Origin: an uncultured Bacteroidales bacterium
Lineage (GTDB): Bacteria; Bacteroidota; Bacteroidia; Bacteroidales; Paludibacteraceae
Assembly (NCBI GenBank): GCA_946404495.1
Contig: CAMJDT010000005.1
Span: 1-64,000, forward strand
Reading direction: 5' to 3'
Length of the DNA: 64,000 nt
The notes under the pieces were generated by a model. It ran no database searches and was not told where the DNA came from. It was given only the letters and a program-made list of their open reading frames with translations. Below are positions 18,248 through 27,800 of the stretch, one piece after another. Made by a program: the position numbers and the translations under genes. How positions within the stretch are numbered: position 1 is the first letter of the stretch; each line of letters starts with the position of its first letter.

Positions 18248-20530
18248 ATGCAGAAACGCCTATTTTTAGCATCCGTCCTATTGTGCTGCGCGATGATGTG
18301 CGCGAGTCTGAAATCGAAGGCTGCTCCGACGATGGATCCCACTCGAGCGGATTCGCTCATCGAACTCGGTATCCGTGATACGCAGTTCGGTCGTTTTCAG
18401 GAAGGTGAACAGCACCTCTCGGAGGCACTCCGTATCCGTCGCAAACTGCTCGGACGTCTGGATCCCGATTGTGCTGTGGTGTTGCAGTACATGGCAGACC
18501 TTTATCTATCCGTAGGCGACTACGCACGCGCGGAGCAATATGCCAATGATGCACTCAATATCCAAAAGGAGGTATCCGGCGAGCATAGCCGCGAATATGC
18601 CGCTGCGCTCACGACCGTAGGCCGACTCTGCATCCGTCAGCAGAAACTCAAGCGGGCCGAGATGCTGCTCAAGCGGGCGCAAGAAATCTATCAGTTGGAT
18701 CTCCCCTCCGAAGATGCAGCCGGCTATGCAGATACGCAACTCGAGTTGGCCGATGTGTATCTGAGTTTGAATAAGTCGATGCAGGCCTACGATGAGATAT
18801 TGGAGGCACAACGGGCTGCGCAGAGCGCGTATGGCGACCGTCATCCCCTCTTCGCAGCCGTTTTGGCCAAACGAGCAGAGACCGCTTTCAAGGGTCAGGG
18901 CGACGGCGGAACGGCGATGGAATATTGCCGGCAGGCCTTGGATATATGGCGCGCGAGCGTAGGCGAACACTATCTGCCGTATATTAGAACCGTAGCACTG
19001 ATGGGACAGATATCGGCCTCTACGGGCGATATAGCAACGGCCAAAACAGAGTTCCTCCAATCTATGAAACTCTGCCGCGAACTCTATGCTTCCTCGCTCG
19101 ATTATATGTCCGAATATCAGCGTGAGGCCTTCTGGCTGTCGATGTCGGATCTGGTGGAACGCCTGTTTACCGGTTTCGGTACCTCCTATATAGAGAACGA
19201 TCCGACGTTGGCAGGGTTGCTCTACGACAACGAACTCTTCCGCAAGGGGCTGCTCCTGCAGTCGACGAAGGAGGTGCGCAACGCGATTCTGACTTGCGGC
19301 GACGAAACCCTCATCGCCCGTTGGCGGGAGTTAGGCGAGCTGAAGAGTCAGCTGGCCTACGAGCGGACGCATGCATCAGATAAGTCGTTCCGCCAGCGTC
19401 AAATGCAGGATCGTATCAATCAGCTCGAGAGCCAATTCACTTCCTCTGCAGCTGCCTATCGCAAGGCGAAGGCGGTACAACAGACGACCTGGCGCGATAT
19501 AAGCAGTGTGTTGCAGGAAAGGCATATTGCCATCGAGTTCTTTACCACAGACAATGCCGAGGGGCGTATGTACTATGCCTTGCTTCTGCGCGCTCGTGCC
19601 GAACGGCCGATGCTCGTACCGCTCTTCACGGAAAAAGAACTGGAAGCTCTATTATTAGGCGCTAACGGTCGGCCTTTGCCGCCTACTATGCTATACGATG
19701 CGAATTATCAGGGAAAGGCGCTCGCCAAACTCATCTATAAGCCCCTCTTCCCGTACTTGAAACCGGGTGTGACGGTGTCTTTTGCTCCGGCGGGCTACCT
19801 CCATCAATTGGCGCTGGAGTATCTGCCATATGATGAGAGCAGAACCGTAGGCGAGGTCTATGACCTCAGACGTGTGTCTTCTACGCGAATTATTAAGAGT
19901 AATCCAATAGCTGCGCAGCCGACCGGTGCGGCTATCTTCGGCGGTATTGACTATACACCTGCGGAGAATATACCGGCCTTGCCGGCTTCGCTGACGGAGG
20001 CAGAGGCTATTCATAAACTGCTCACGCAGGCCGGCTGCAGGGCAGAGATCTATACCGCCCGCAATGCCACCAAAGATGCACTCAAGGCGCTGTCGGGACA
20101 AAACACTTCACTCGTGCATATTGCAACGCACGGCTACTACCTGCCTAACGACAAACATGCCTACACCCTGCAGAAGGGCGGACTCTATATGACAGCCGGC
20201 GAAAGGATGACCGCTTGGGATATCGCCCTTATGGATATGAGCCGTACCGAACTGGTAGCCCTGTCGGCCTGCAAGACCGGTCTCGGACTCATTTCCGGGG
20301 AAGGGGTCTTTGGCCTTCAGCGCGGATTCAAACTGGCCGGAGCACGTTCGCTCATTATGTCACTATGGAAGGTGGATGATGGCGCTACACGGCTATTGAT
20401 GACCACGTTCTATACCAAATGGCTCATCGAAAAGAGGGACAGACATACTGCTTTCAAAGAAGCGGTGCGCGCAGTCCGGGATACTTACGAAGCACCCGAG
20501 TATTGGGCCGCATTTATCATGCTGGATTGA
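18248..20530 (+). CDS. TPR + CHAT (caspase-like) protein with signal peptide
   Basis: TPR-like N-terminal half; HIATHGYY and LSACKTGLG catalytic motifs; RGFKLAGARSLIMSLWKVDD. Confidence 0.92.
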   Translation: MQKRLFLASVLLCCAMMCASLKSKAAPTMDPTRADSLIELGIRDTQFGRFQEGEQHLSEALRIRRKLLGRLDPDCAVVLQYMADLYLSVGDYARAEQYANDALNIQKEVSGEHSREYAAALTTVGRLCIRQQKLKRAEMLLKRAQEIYQLDLPSEDAAGYADTQLELADVYLSLNKSMQAYDEILEAQRAAQSAYGDRHPLFAAVLAKRAETAFKGQGDGGTAMEYCRQALDIWRASVGEHYLPYIRTVALMGQISASTGDIATAKTEFLQSMKLCRELYASSLDYMSEYQREAFWLSMSDLVERLFTGFGTSYIENDPTLAGLLYDNELFRKGLLLQSTKEVRNAILTCGDETLIARWRELGELKSQLAYERTHASDKSFRQRQMQDRINQLESQFTSSAAAYRKAKAVQQTTWRDISSVLQERHIAIEFFTTDNAEGRMYYALLLRARAERPMLVPLFTEKELEALLLGANGRPLPPTMLYDANYQGKALAKLIYKPLFPYLKPGVTVSFAPAGYLHQLALEYLPYDESRTVGEVYDLRRVSSTRIIKSNPIAAQPTGAAIFGGIDYTPAENIPALPASLTEAEAIHKLLTQAGCRAEIYTARNATKDALKALSGQNTSLVHIATHGYYLPNDKHAYTLQKGGLYMTAGERMTAWDIALMDMSRTELVALSACKTGLGLISGEGVFGLQRGFKLAGARSLIMSLWKVDDGATRLLMTTFYTKWLIEKRDRHTAFKEAVRAVRDTYEAPEYWAAFIMLD

Positions 20531-20540
20531 GGGTTTCGAA

Positions 20541-20570
20541 AAAAAATTGCACGTCCGGGTGCAATTTTTT
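20541..20570 (+). terminator. Intrinsic terminator
   Basis: AAAAAATTGCAC-GTCCGG-GTGCAATTTTTT. Confidence 0.85.
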
Positions 20571-20578
20571 GTTTTTTA

Positions 20579-20611
20579 TTTGCGTATGTCAAAAATTTTT
20601 TGTAACTTTGC
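20579..20611 (+). promoter_or_regulatory. Promoter for iorA operon
   Basis: TTTGCGTATGTC...TAACTTTGC, 20-nt spacing. Confidence 0.7.
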
Positions 20612-20676
20612 CCCCGAAATCGGAAAAAGCCGATAATTATATGTTGTAAAACATTTTAACCGTAAAAAATACTAAC

Positions 20677-22284
20677 ATGAAACACTTACTTCTTGGAGAC
20701 GAGGCTATCGCTCAAGGTGCTATCGATGCAGGTCTGAGCGGCGTATATGCGTACCCCGGCACTCCTTCTACGGAAATCACCGAGTACATTCAAATGCGTG
20801 AAGCGAAGCGTCCGGAAGGTCAGGCTCCGATCTTCTGCAAATGGGCAGCCAATGAGAAGACTGCCATGGAGGCTGCACTCGGTATGTCTTACATGGGAAA
20901 ACGTGCGCTCGTGTGCATGAAACACGTGGGCATGAACGTTTGTATGGATGCCTTTATGGCAGGCAGTATCACCGGCGCGAACGGCGGTTTGGTGGTCGTA
21001 GCAGCTGACGATCCCTCGATGCACTCGTCGCAGAACGAGCAGGACAGCCGCTTCTATGCCAAGTTTGCCATGATTCCGTGCTTTGAGCCCTCTAATCAAC
21101 AGGAGGCTTATGACATGGTTCAGGAGGCATTTGAGCTGTCGGAGAAGATTCATTATCCGATTCTGCTGCGTGTGACGACCCGTATGGCCCACAGCCGCGC
21201 TGTGGTAGAGACGCGCGAGAATACGCCTAAGCAGAATACGATGAAGATGCCTGACAATGTGAAGCACTTCATCCTGCTGCCCGCTTTCGCCAAAGGTAAT
21301 TATGCCGAGTTGGTAGCTGCGCAAGATTCGTTCGTCACACTCAGCAACGAGAGCAGCCACAACTGCTACGTCAAGGGCTCTAATCCCAAGAAAGCGATCA
21401 TCGCTACGGGTATTGCCTATAACTATCTGATGGAGAACTATCGTCCCGAAATGGGTTATTCGATCCTGAAGGTCAGCCAGTATCCGCTGCCCGTAGCCCT
21501 CATCGACCAAATGGTGAAGGACGGCACGGAGGAAGTTATGGTGATCGAAGAAGGTCAGCCCGTGGTGGAGGAACTCATCCGCGGATTGGTACCCTCTACG
21601 GTAAAGGTGATCGGTCGTCTCACGGGTGCGCTGCCGAGAATGGGAGAACTCAGTCCTGACTGCGTACGTGCCGCCCTCGGTCTGGAGGCGCTGCCTACGC
21701 GCGAAGCAGATACACTCGTCGTTAACCGTCCGCCCGCGCTTTGCCAAGGTTGCGGTCACCGCGATATGTATTCCGCCCTCAATGAGGTGCTCAAGGAGTA
21801 CAAGAATCCCCGCGTATTCGGCGATATCGGTTGCTATACCCTCGGTGCTCTGCCTCCCTATCAGGCATTGCACGCTACCCTCGAAATGGGAGCATCGGTT
21901 ACGATGGCCAAAGGTGCTGCCGATGCCGGCCAGCATCCCTCTATCGGCGTTATCGGTGACTCGACCTTTACGCATAGCGGTATGACCGGTCTGCTGGACT
22001 GCGTGAATAGCAAGAGCAATGTCGTTATCATCATCTCCGATAACCTCACCACCGGTATGACGGGTGGTCAGGACTCTGCCGGTACAGGTCGCCTGGAGGC
22101 TATCTGCACGGGTCTGGGCGTAGAACCGGAACACCTACGCGTCGTTGTGCCTCTGCCTAAGAATATGGAGGAGATCAAGCAAGTACTGCGCGAGGAGATT
22201 GACTACAACGGCACTTCCGTTGTGATTGCTCGCCGTGAGTGCATCCAGACGCTCAAACGTCACCTCAAAGCCGCAAAGAAATAA
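20677..22284 (+). CDS. iorA: Indolepyruvate ferredoxin oxidoreductase alpha subunit
   Basis: GVYAYPGTPSTEI, RPPALCQGCGHRDMY, GDIGCYTLG, GDSTFTHSG. Confidence 0.94.
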   Translation: MKHLLLGDEAIAQGAIDAGLSGVYAYPGTPSTEITEYIQMREAKRPEGQAPIFCKWAANEKTAMEAALGMSYMGKRALVCMKHVGMNVCMDAFMAGSITGANGGLVVVAADDPSMHSSQNEQDSRFYAKFAMIPCFEPSNQQEAYDMVQEAFELSEKIHYPILLRVTTRMAHSRAVVETRENTPKQNTMKMPDNVKHFILLPAFAKGNYAELVAAQDSFVTLSNESSHNCYVKGSNPKKAIIATGIAYNYLMENYRPEMGYSILKVSQYPLPVALIDQMVKDGTEEVMVIEEGQPVVEELIRGLVPSTVKVIGRLTGALPRMGELSPDCVRAALGLEALPTREADTLVVNRPPALCQGCGHRDMYSALNEVLKEYKNPRVFGDIGCYTLGALPPYQALHATLEMGASVTMAKGAADAGQHPSIGVIGDSTFTHSGMTGLLDCVNSKSNVVIIISDNLTTGMTGGQDSAGTGRLEAICTGLGVEPEHLRVVVPLPKNMEEIKQVLREEIDYNGTSVVIARRECIQTLKRHLKAAKK

Positions 22285-22331
22285 TGGCGAATGGCGAAAG
22301 GTTAATGGCTAATGTTTAATTGTTAATCGAA
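22283..22331 (+). repeat. Degenerate heptamer array AATGGCG to AATTGTT
   Basis: Gradation AATGGCG, AATGGCG, AAAGGTT, AATGGCT, AATGTTT, AATTGTT. Confidence 0.88.
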
Positions 22332-22337
22332 AAGAAT

Positions 22338-22919
22338 ATGAAAAAAGATATAATTCTGGCCGGTGTAGGTGGCCAAGGTATTCTCTCCATCGCAACCGTA
22401 GTGGGCGAAGCCGCTCTGACTGAGGGACTCTATTTGAAACAGGCCGAGGTGCACGGAATTTCACAACGTGGCGGTGACGTGCAGTCGAATCTGCGTATCA
22501 GCAGCGAGCCTATTTGTTCTGACCTGATTCCCAAGGGTGGGGCAGACCTTATCATCTCGCTCGAACCGATGGAGGCTCTCCGCTATGTGTCGTACCTCAA
22601 ACCCGACGGATGGATCGTTACCTCCAATGCTCCCTTCGTTAATATCCCCAACTATCCCGATATGGAGGAGCTGAACAAGCATCTGGCAGCCGTTAAGAAC
22701 CACGTGGCACTCGATGTGGAGACGCTGGCTAAGGAAGCCGGAGCTCCCTCGCAGGCAGCAAACATGGTATTGCTCGGAGCTGCTATTCCGATGTTGGGTA
22801 TCGACCACGATAAGATGATTGCCGGTGTGCGCCGCGTCTTTGCACGTAAGGGCGAAGCCATCGTCGAAAGCAACGTAGCCGCTGTTGAAGCCGGCTATAA
22901 GAACGGAATCAAATTATAA
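22338..22919 (+). CDS. iorB: Indolepyruvate oxidoreductase beta subunit
   Basis: AGVGGQGILSIATVVGEAA; EVHGISQRGGDVQSNLR. Confidence 0.94.
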   Translation: MKKDIILAGVGGQGILSIATVVGEAALTEGLYLKQAEVHGISQRGGDVQSNLRISSEPICSDLIPKGGADLIISLEPMEALRYVSYLKPDGWIVTSNAPFVNIPNYPDMEELNKHLAAVKNHVALDVETLAKEAGAPSQAANMVLLGAAIPMLGIDHDKMIAGVRRVFARKGEAIVESNVAAVEAGYKNGIKL

Positions 22920-22923
22920 GACC

Positions 22924-24261
22924 ATGAACAAAATACCACTGGATAAACAACTTGTGGACCAGACCTGTGTGAACTTCGGTCTGAGAAACGCACACGAATT
23001 GGGCGCAGCTACGATACGTCAGTTGGTGGGTGTTGTCAAGGATATCGAGAAGGCTACAGGTATCGAGTTTGTCCACATGGAATTGGGCGAACCCGGTCTG
23101 CCGGCCGAGCAAATCGGTATCGAAGCCGAACACAAAGCACTCTTGGCCGGCAAAGGATCCAAATATCCCATTATCACGGGTATACCCGAGGTGAAGCATT
23201 GGGGACATGAGTTCATCAAGGCCTTTATTAACCTCGATATCCCTGAGGAGTGCATCGTGCCCTCCGTAGGCGGTATGCAGGCGGCCTTTGCGCTGAATAC
23301 CACGATGAGCCAGGTATCCAAACAGAAGGACACCGTCCTGTTTGTGGATCCCTGCTTCCCTGTGCAGAAACAGCAGTGTAAGGTCATCGGTGTGCGCGTG
23401 GATGCCTTCGACGTGGCGGATTTCCGCGGCGACAAGCTGGAGGCCGAACTGGAGCGTCACTTCAAGACCGGACGTATTGCTGCGATGCTCTTCTCCAACC
23501 CCAATAACCCGAGTTGGATGTGCCTCACGGAGCAGGAACTGGAGACTATCGGTCGCTTGGCTACGAAATATGATGTCATTGTCATCGAAGACCTGGCGTA
23601 CCTCAATATGGACTTCCGCGAGAAACGCGGCGTACCGTATCAGCCGCCTTATCAGCCGACCGTAGGACGCTATACCAAGAACTGCGTGCATGTCATCTCG
23701 TGCTCGAAGATGTTCTCATATGCCGGTCAGCGTGGTGCCATCATCGCCGTTGAACCCGAGTTGGCCGAGAAATGCTATCCGCTGCTCGGCGAACGCTACG
23801 GCAACGACGGACAGTTCATGCGCAACTTCATCTACATGATTCTCTACTCGCTGTCGTCGGGCGTGACGCACTCCGTACAGTTTGGCATGGCAGCGATGTT
23901 CGAGGCGGCATGCAAGGGTCAACTGCGTTTTGTGGAGAACACGCGCGAGTACGCGCGCCGCGCGCAAAAGATTAAGGAGATCATGCTCCGCAACGGTTTC
24001 CGCGTAGTCTATGACAAGGATGCCGACGGACGTCCCGTAGGTGACGGCTTCTTCTTTACCTTTGGTTATAAGAACTGGACGGGAGAGAGACTGCTCAATA
24101 AACTCATCTATTACGGTATCTCCGCCATCTCGCTCTCATCGACCGGAGCAATGCGTGAAGGACTGCGTGGCTGCTCCAGCGCTATTCGTGACGATCAGTA
24201 CGAAGCCCTCGAACAAAGACTGAGACAATTCAATGAGGATTACAAAAACGTAGAAGAATAA
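22924..24261 (+). CDS. PLP-dependent class I/II aminotransferase
   Basis: SNPNNPSW, DLAYLNMDF, SCSKMFSYAGQR. Confidence 0.92.
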   Translation: MNKIPLDKQLVDQTCVNFGLRNAHELGAATIRQLVGVVKDIEKATGIEFVHMELGEPGLPAEQIGIEAEHKALLAGKGSKYPIITGIPEVKHWGHEFIKAFINLDIPEECIVPSVGGMQAAFALNTTMSQVSKQKDTVLFVDPCFPVQKQQCKVIGVRVDAFDVADFRGDKLEAELERHFKTGRIAAMLFSNPNNPSWMCLTEQELETIGRLATKYDVIVIEDLAYLNMDFREKRGVPYQPPYQPTVGRYTKNCVHVISCSKMFSYAGQRGAIIAVEPELAEKCYPLLGERYGNDGQFMRNFIYMILYSLSSGVTHSVQFGMAAMFEAACKGQLRFVENTREYARRAQKIKEIMLRNGFRVVYDKDADGRPVGDGFFFTFGYKNWTGERLLNKLIYYGISAISLSSTGAMREGLRGCSSAIRDDQYEALEQRLRQFNEDYKNVEE

Positions 24262-24263
24262 GT

Positions 24264-25565
24264 ATGGCTCAATATAATTATGTAACGCCTGCGGAGGCGG
24301 TCAAACTGGTCAAGAGCGGTGATACCATTGTGGTGCAAGGCTCCACCTCTATTCCGACCGTACTGCTCAAGGCTCTGACTGCACGGGCTCCCGAGCTTAG
24401 AGACGTCAAACTCATAAGCGGTTTTGGCGTAGATCCCGAAGATGCACCATACGCCAAGAAGGAACTCATCGACTCCTTCCGTGCGCTATCCATCTTTGTG
24501 CCGAACAATCTCCGCAATGCGATGCGAGAGGGTGTAGCAGACACGATTCCCTGCTTCCTGGGCGAGGTTCCGAGTCTGTTCCGCAGCGGACTGATTCCTG
24601 TAGATGTCACCTTCCTCAATGTATCCGAACCGGATGAGGACGGCTACTGTTCCTACGGCGTGTCGGCCGATATTGCTTTCTCCGGCGCAGAGTGCTCCAA
24701 GACGATCATCGCGCAGGTCAATAAATACATGCCTCGCACTTTTGGTGATCCGGTCATTCATGTGTCAAAGATCTCTGCTATGTGCCGCGGCGACGTGCCT
24801 CTGGTAGAAGTGCCTACGCCCGTGCCTTCGCCTATTGAGACCAAGATAGGTAACTATATCGCTAACGAGATACCCGACGGCGCAACGATTCAAATCGGCG
24901 TAGGTGGTATTCCCAATGCCGTCATCAACGCACTGAGCGGACACCAACACCTCGGCTTGCATACAGAGGCCATCACCGACGGCGTGCTGCCTCTGATAGA
25001 GAAGGGTATTATCGATAACTCGCTCAAGAAGATATTGCCCGGCAAGTCGGTAGGTAGCCTGATTCTGGGCTCGCGCAACCTGTACGACTACGTGGACGGC
25101 AATCGCGACTTTGTCATCCGTGACGTGGCGTGGACCAACGATCCGCAGATTATTCGCCAGAACCCGAAGGCTATGTCCATCAACTCGGCTATCGAGGTGG
25201 ACCTTACCGGCCAAATCTGCGCCGACTCTATCGGCGAGACCGTCATCTCGGGCGTAGGCGGACAGCACGACTTCTTCTACGGTTCAGCTCTCTCCGAGGG
25301 CGGTAAGTGCTTCCTCGCACTCACCTCTATGACCAACAAAGGCAAGTCCAAGATCGTACCGCGCCTCGCACCCGGTGCAGGCGTTGTCACGACCCGCTTC
25401 CAGGCACAGTATATCGTTACTGAGCACGGTATCGCGTTCTTGCGTAATTTGCCGCTTGCAGACCGCGCGAAGGCACTCATCAAGATTGCTGACCCGTCTG
25501 TTCGCGAAGAATTGGAGCGCGCAGCCGTTGAGCGTTTCGGCCTCGGATTCCTTCGTTTAAAATAA
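24264..25565 (+). CDS. Acetyl-CoA hydrolase/CoA-transferase family protein
   Basis: IQIGVGGIPNAV, GLHTEAITDGV, SGVGGQHDFF, YIVTEHGIAFLR. Confidence 0.93.
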   Translation: MAQYNYVTPAEAVKLVKSGDTIVVQGSTSIPTVLLKALTARAPELRDVKLISGFGVDPEDAPYAKKELIDSFRALSIFVPNNLRNAMREGVADTIPCFLGEVPSLFRSGLIPVDVTFLNVSEPDEDGYCSYGVSADIAFSGAECSKTIIAQVNKYMPRTFGDPVIHVSKISAMCRGDVPLVEVPTPVPSPIETKIGNYIANEIPDGATIQIGVGGIPNAVINALSGHQHLGLHTEAITDGVLPLIEKGIIDNSLKKILPGKSVGSLILGSRNLYDYVDGNRDFVIRDVAWTNDPQIIRQNPKAMSINSAIEVDLTGQICADSIGETVISGVGGQHDFFYGSALSEGGKCFLALTSMTNKGKSKIVPRLAPGAGVVTTRFQAQYIVTEHGIAFLRNLPLADRAKALIKIADPSVREELERAAVERFGLGFLRLK

Positions 25566-25580
25566 TAAATCAATAGCATA

Positions 25581-26750
25581 ATGGAACTTAACGAACTAAA
25601 ACAAGCCTTCCAGAAGGCTTACGACAAGGAAGCTACACACGCTTTCTTCTCGCCCGGTCGCGTCAACCTGATCGGCGAACATACAGACTACAACGGTGGT
25701 CACGTCTTCCCCTGCGCGCTGAGTTTCGGCACATGGCTGCTGGCTGCGCCGAATGATGCCGAAGTGATTCGTTTTCGCTCGCTCAATATACCCGATGTGG
25801 TAACGGTGGAGTTTGACTGCCTCACAACCCCTCTGCCTGACAAGTCGTGGGTGAACTATCCTTTGGGATGCTTGGCGCAGTTCGTGAAGAAAGGCGTGGA
25901 GGTAAAACAAGGCTACGACTTGCTCTTCTACGGTAACGTACCTCCCGGAGCCGGACTGAGTTCGTCAGCTGCCCTTGAGGTGGTGACGGCTTATGCCTTC
26001 AATGTGCTGCTCGGTACCGGATATGATCGTACGCAACTGGCGCTCATCGGTCAGGCTTCCGAACATGAGTTCGCCGGTGTTAACTGCGGTATCATGGATC
26101 AGTTCGCTTCGGCGCAAGGCAAGAAAGATCATGCTATCGACCTCGATTGCGCTACCTTGCAGTTTGAGCTCGTGCCCGTCAAACTCGACGGTGTGAAGGT
26201 TGTTATCTCCAATACGCACTCTCCGCATCATCTCGACTCGGGTGCCTATAACGACCGCGTGCGCCAATGCGGCGAAGCATTGCGTGAGATACGCGAACTG
26301 CTGCACAAACCCGAACTCAAGGACCTGGCTTCCCTCACCGCTGAGGAGTTCCACTCTATAGAGGATCAGATGACCGACCCCGTAGCCCGCAAGCGTGCGC
26401 GCCACGTCGTAGGCGAGGTGCGTCGCACGCAGGACGCTATCGCCGCCTTGAAGAAGGGCGATATCCTAACAATGGGTAAACTGATGAATCAGAGCCATGT
26501 CTCGCTCCGCGATGACTATGAGGTGACCGGCCCCGAACTCGATGCATTGGCTGAAGCAGCTTGGCAGGTAGAGGGCGTCATCGGTAGTCGTATGACCGGA
26601 GGCGGATTTGGCGGATGTACCGTATCGCTTGTCAAGGAAGAGGCGATTCCTACCTTTATCGAAGAGGTAGGTAAGGCTTATACCTCCAAGACCGGACTGA
26701 AGGCTGATTTCTATATCGCTGAGATATCCGATGGAGCCAGACAGTTATAA
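25581..26750 (+). CDS. galK: Galactokinase
   Basis: SPGRVNLIGEHTDYNGG; PPGAGLSSSAALEV; RMTGGGFGGCTVSL. Confidence 0.97.
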   Translation: MELNELKQAFQKAYDKEATHAFFSPGRVNLIGEHTDYNGGHVFPCALSFGTWLLAAPNDAEVIRFRSLNIPDVVTVEFDCLTTPLPDKSWVNYPLGCLAQFVKKGVEVKQGYDLLFYGNVPPGAGLSSSAALEVVTAYAFNVLLGTGYDRTQLALIGQASEHEFAGVNCGIMDQFASAQGKKDHAIDLDCATLQFELVPVKLDGVKVVISNTHSPHHLDSGAYNDRVRQCGEALREIRELLHKPELKDLASLTAEEFHSIEDQMTDPVARKRARHVVGEVRRTQDAIAALKKGDILTMGKLMNQSHVSLRDDYEVTGPELDALAEAAWQVEGVIGSRMTGGGFGGCTVSLVKEEAIPTFIEEVGKAYTSKTGLKADFYIAEISDGARQL

Positions 26751-26946
26751 AAGCTGTCCCCGTTGCGGGGCAGGATTCCTGTGCCAACACGACACCCCCG
26801 CCATTTGTCAATGTGCGGGGGTGTCGCTCTCTTCCTCGGCGCGGGCTTGGTTGCGTGCAACCTATCCGGGACAATGTCTCTGCCGTCGTTGCCTCGAGGA
26901 AATCAGTATTACATATACGGATTCTGCTGCTTCTCTTGTCCGATAG
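26731..26946 (+). CDS. Cysteine-rich CWC-like small protein
   Basis: CPRCGAGFLCQ...CQCAG...CLCRRCL; overlaps galK by 20 nt. Confidence 0.75.
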   Translation: MEPDSYKSCPRCGAGFLCQHDTPAICQCAGVSLSSSARAWLRATYPGQCLCRRCLEEISITYTDSAASLVR

Positions 26947-27475
26947 TGGTAGGATAGCCGTGCCCGGCATAGACTACAGTCGTGTCGGGCAATTGTTTCA
27001 GTATATTGAGCGATTTCATCAATTCCTTCATATCCCCTCCCGGCAGGTCGGTGCGTCCGACGCTGCCCTCAAAGAGTGTGTCGCCGGTGAATAGAATATA
27101 ATCGTCCTCAAAGTAATAGCAGACCGAGTCTTCTTTATGACCGGGTGTTATTAAGATGCGGAATCGCAGCCCTGCTATCTCTTGCATGGCATCGATATCA
27201 TCCGGCATCGCGAACTTAAGGCCGATGATTGGTACGTCAGGCCAACGTTTCAAAAGGCAATCCAGACCGCAGACATGGTCTGGATGTTTGTGCGTAATGA
27301 GAATTGCCGCAGGCACCAAACTATGTTCGTCCAGGTACTTCATCACCCGCATCTCTTCCTTCTCACCGAACATACCGGGGTCGATGATGATGCACTCCTT
27401 ACTATCATCTGCTACTGCATGTAGCACGTACGTACATTCTCTATACGGGTTGCAGTAAAAGGTTTTTATCTCCAT
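26909..27475 (-). CDS. MBL-fold metallohydrolase (glyoxalase II-like)
   Basis: THKHPDHVCGL; TPGHKEDSVCY; FTGDTLF; GHGYPTTI. Confidence 0.93.
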   Translation of the reverse strand: MEIKTFYCNPYRECTYVLHAVADDSKECIIIDPGMFGEKEEMRVMKYLDEHSLVPAAILITHKHPDHVCGLDCLLKRWPDVPIIGLKFAMPDDIDAMQEIAGLRFRILITPGHKEDSVCYYFEDDYILFTGDTLFEGSVGRTDLPGGDMKELMKSLNILKQLPDTTVVYAGHGYPTTIGQEKQQNPYM

Positions 27476-27487
27476 ATCAACTATCCA

Positions 27488-27786
27488 TTAAAACAAGCCT
27501 AATCCGTGCAGGAAAATCACAAATATTGCTGCAGGAACGATGGTACGAATCGCGATGAGCCAAATGCGGAACAGGCATTACCTCCGCCTCGTCTACCGAT
27601 GATAAACTCACTCATCATCACCGGTACTCCGATAGCAACGATACAGATAATATAGACCAATAAAAAAGCACCACCGCCGTTTTCGCCCGTCAGGTAAGGG
27701 AAACGCCACACGTTTCCCTTACCGACGACACTACCGGCAGTAGCCATTACTACGCCTAATTTACCGGCAAACTGATGCTTCTCCAT
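27488..27786 (-). pseudogene. SNF/NSS transporter remnant: N-terminus joined out of frame to C-terminus
   Basis: GSVVGKGNVWRFPYLTGENGGGAFLLVY; other frame WLIAIRTIVPAAIFVIFLHGLGLF*. Confidence 0.88.
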
Positions 27787-27800
27787 AGGAGTACAGGTGT

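Noticed and set aside
20686-22134. 482-aa minus-strand ORF
   Set aside because: Antisense to iorA, whose motifs are unmistakable.
27517-27786. Functional 89-aa transporter subunit
   Set aside because: Only TM1-TM2 of an NSS protein plus an out-of-frame tail; better explained as a deletion remnant.
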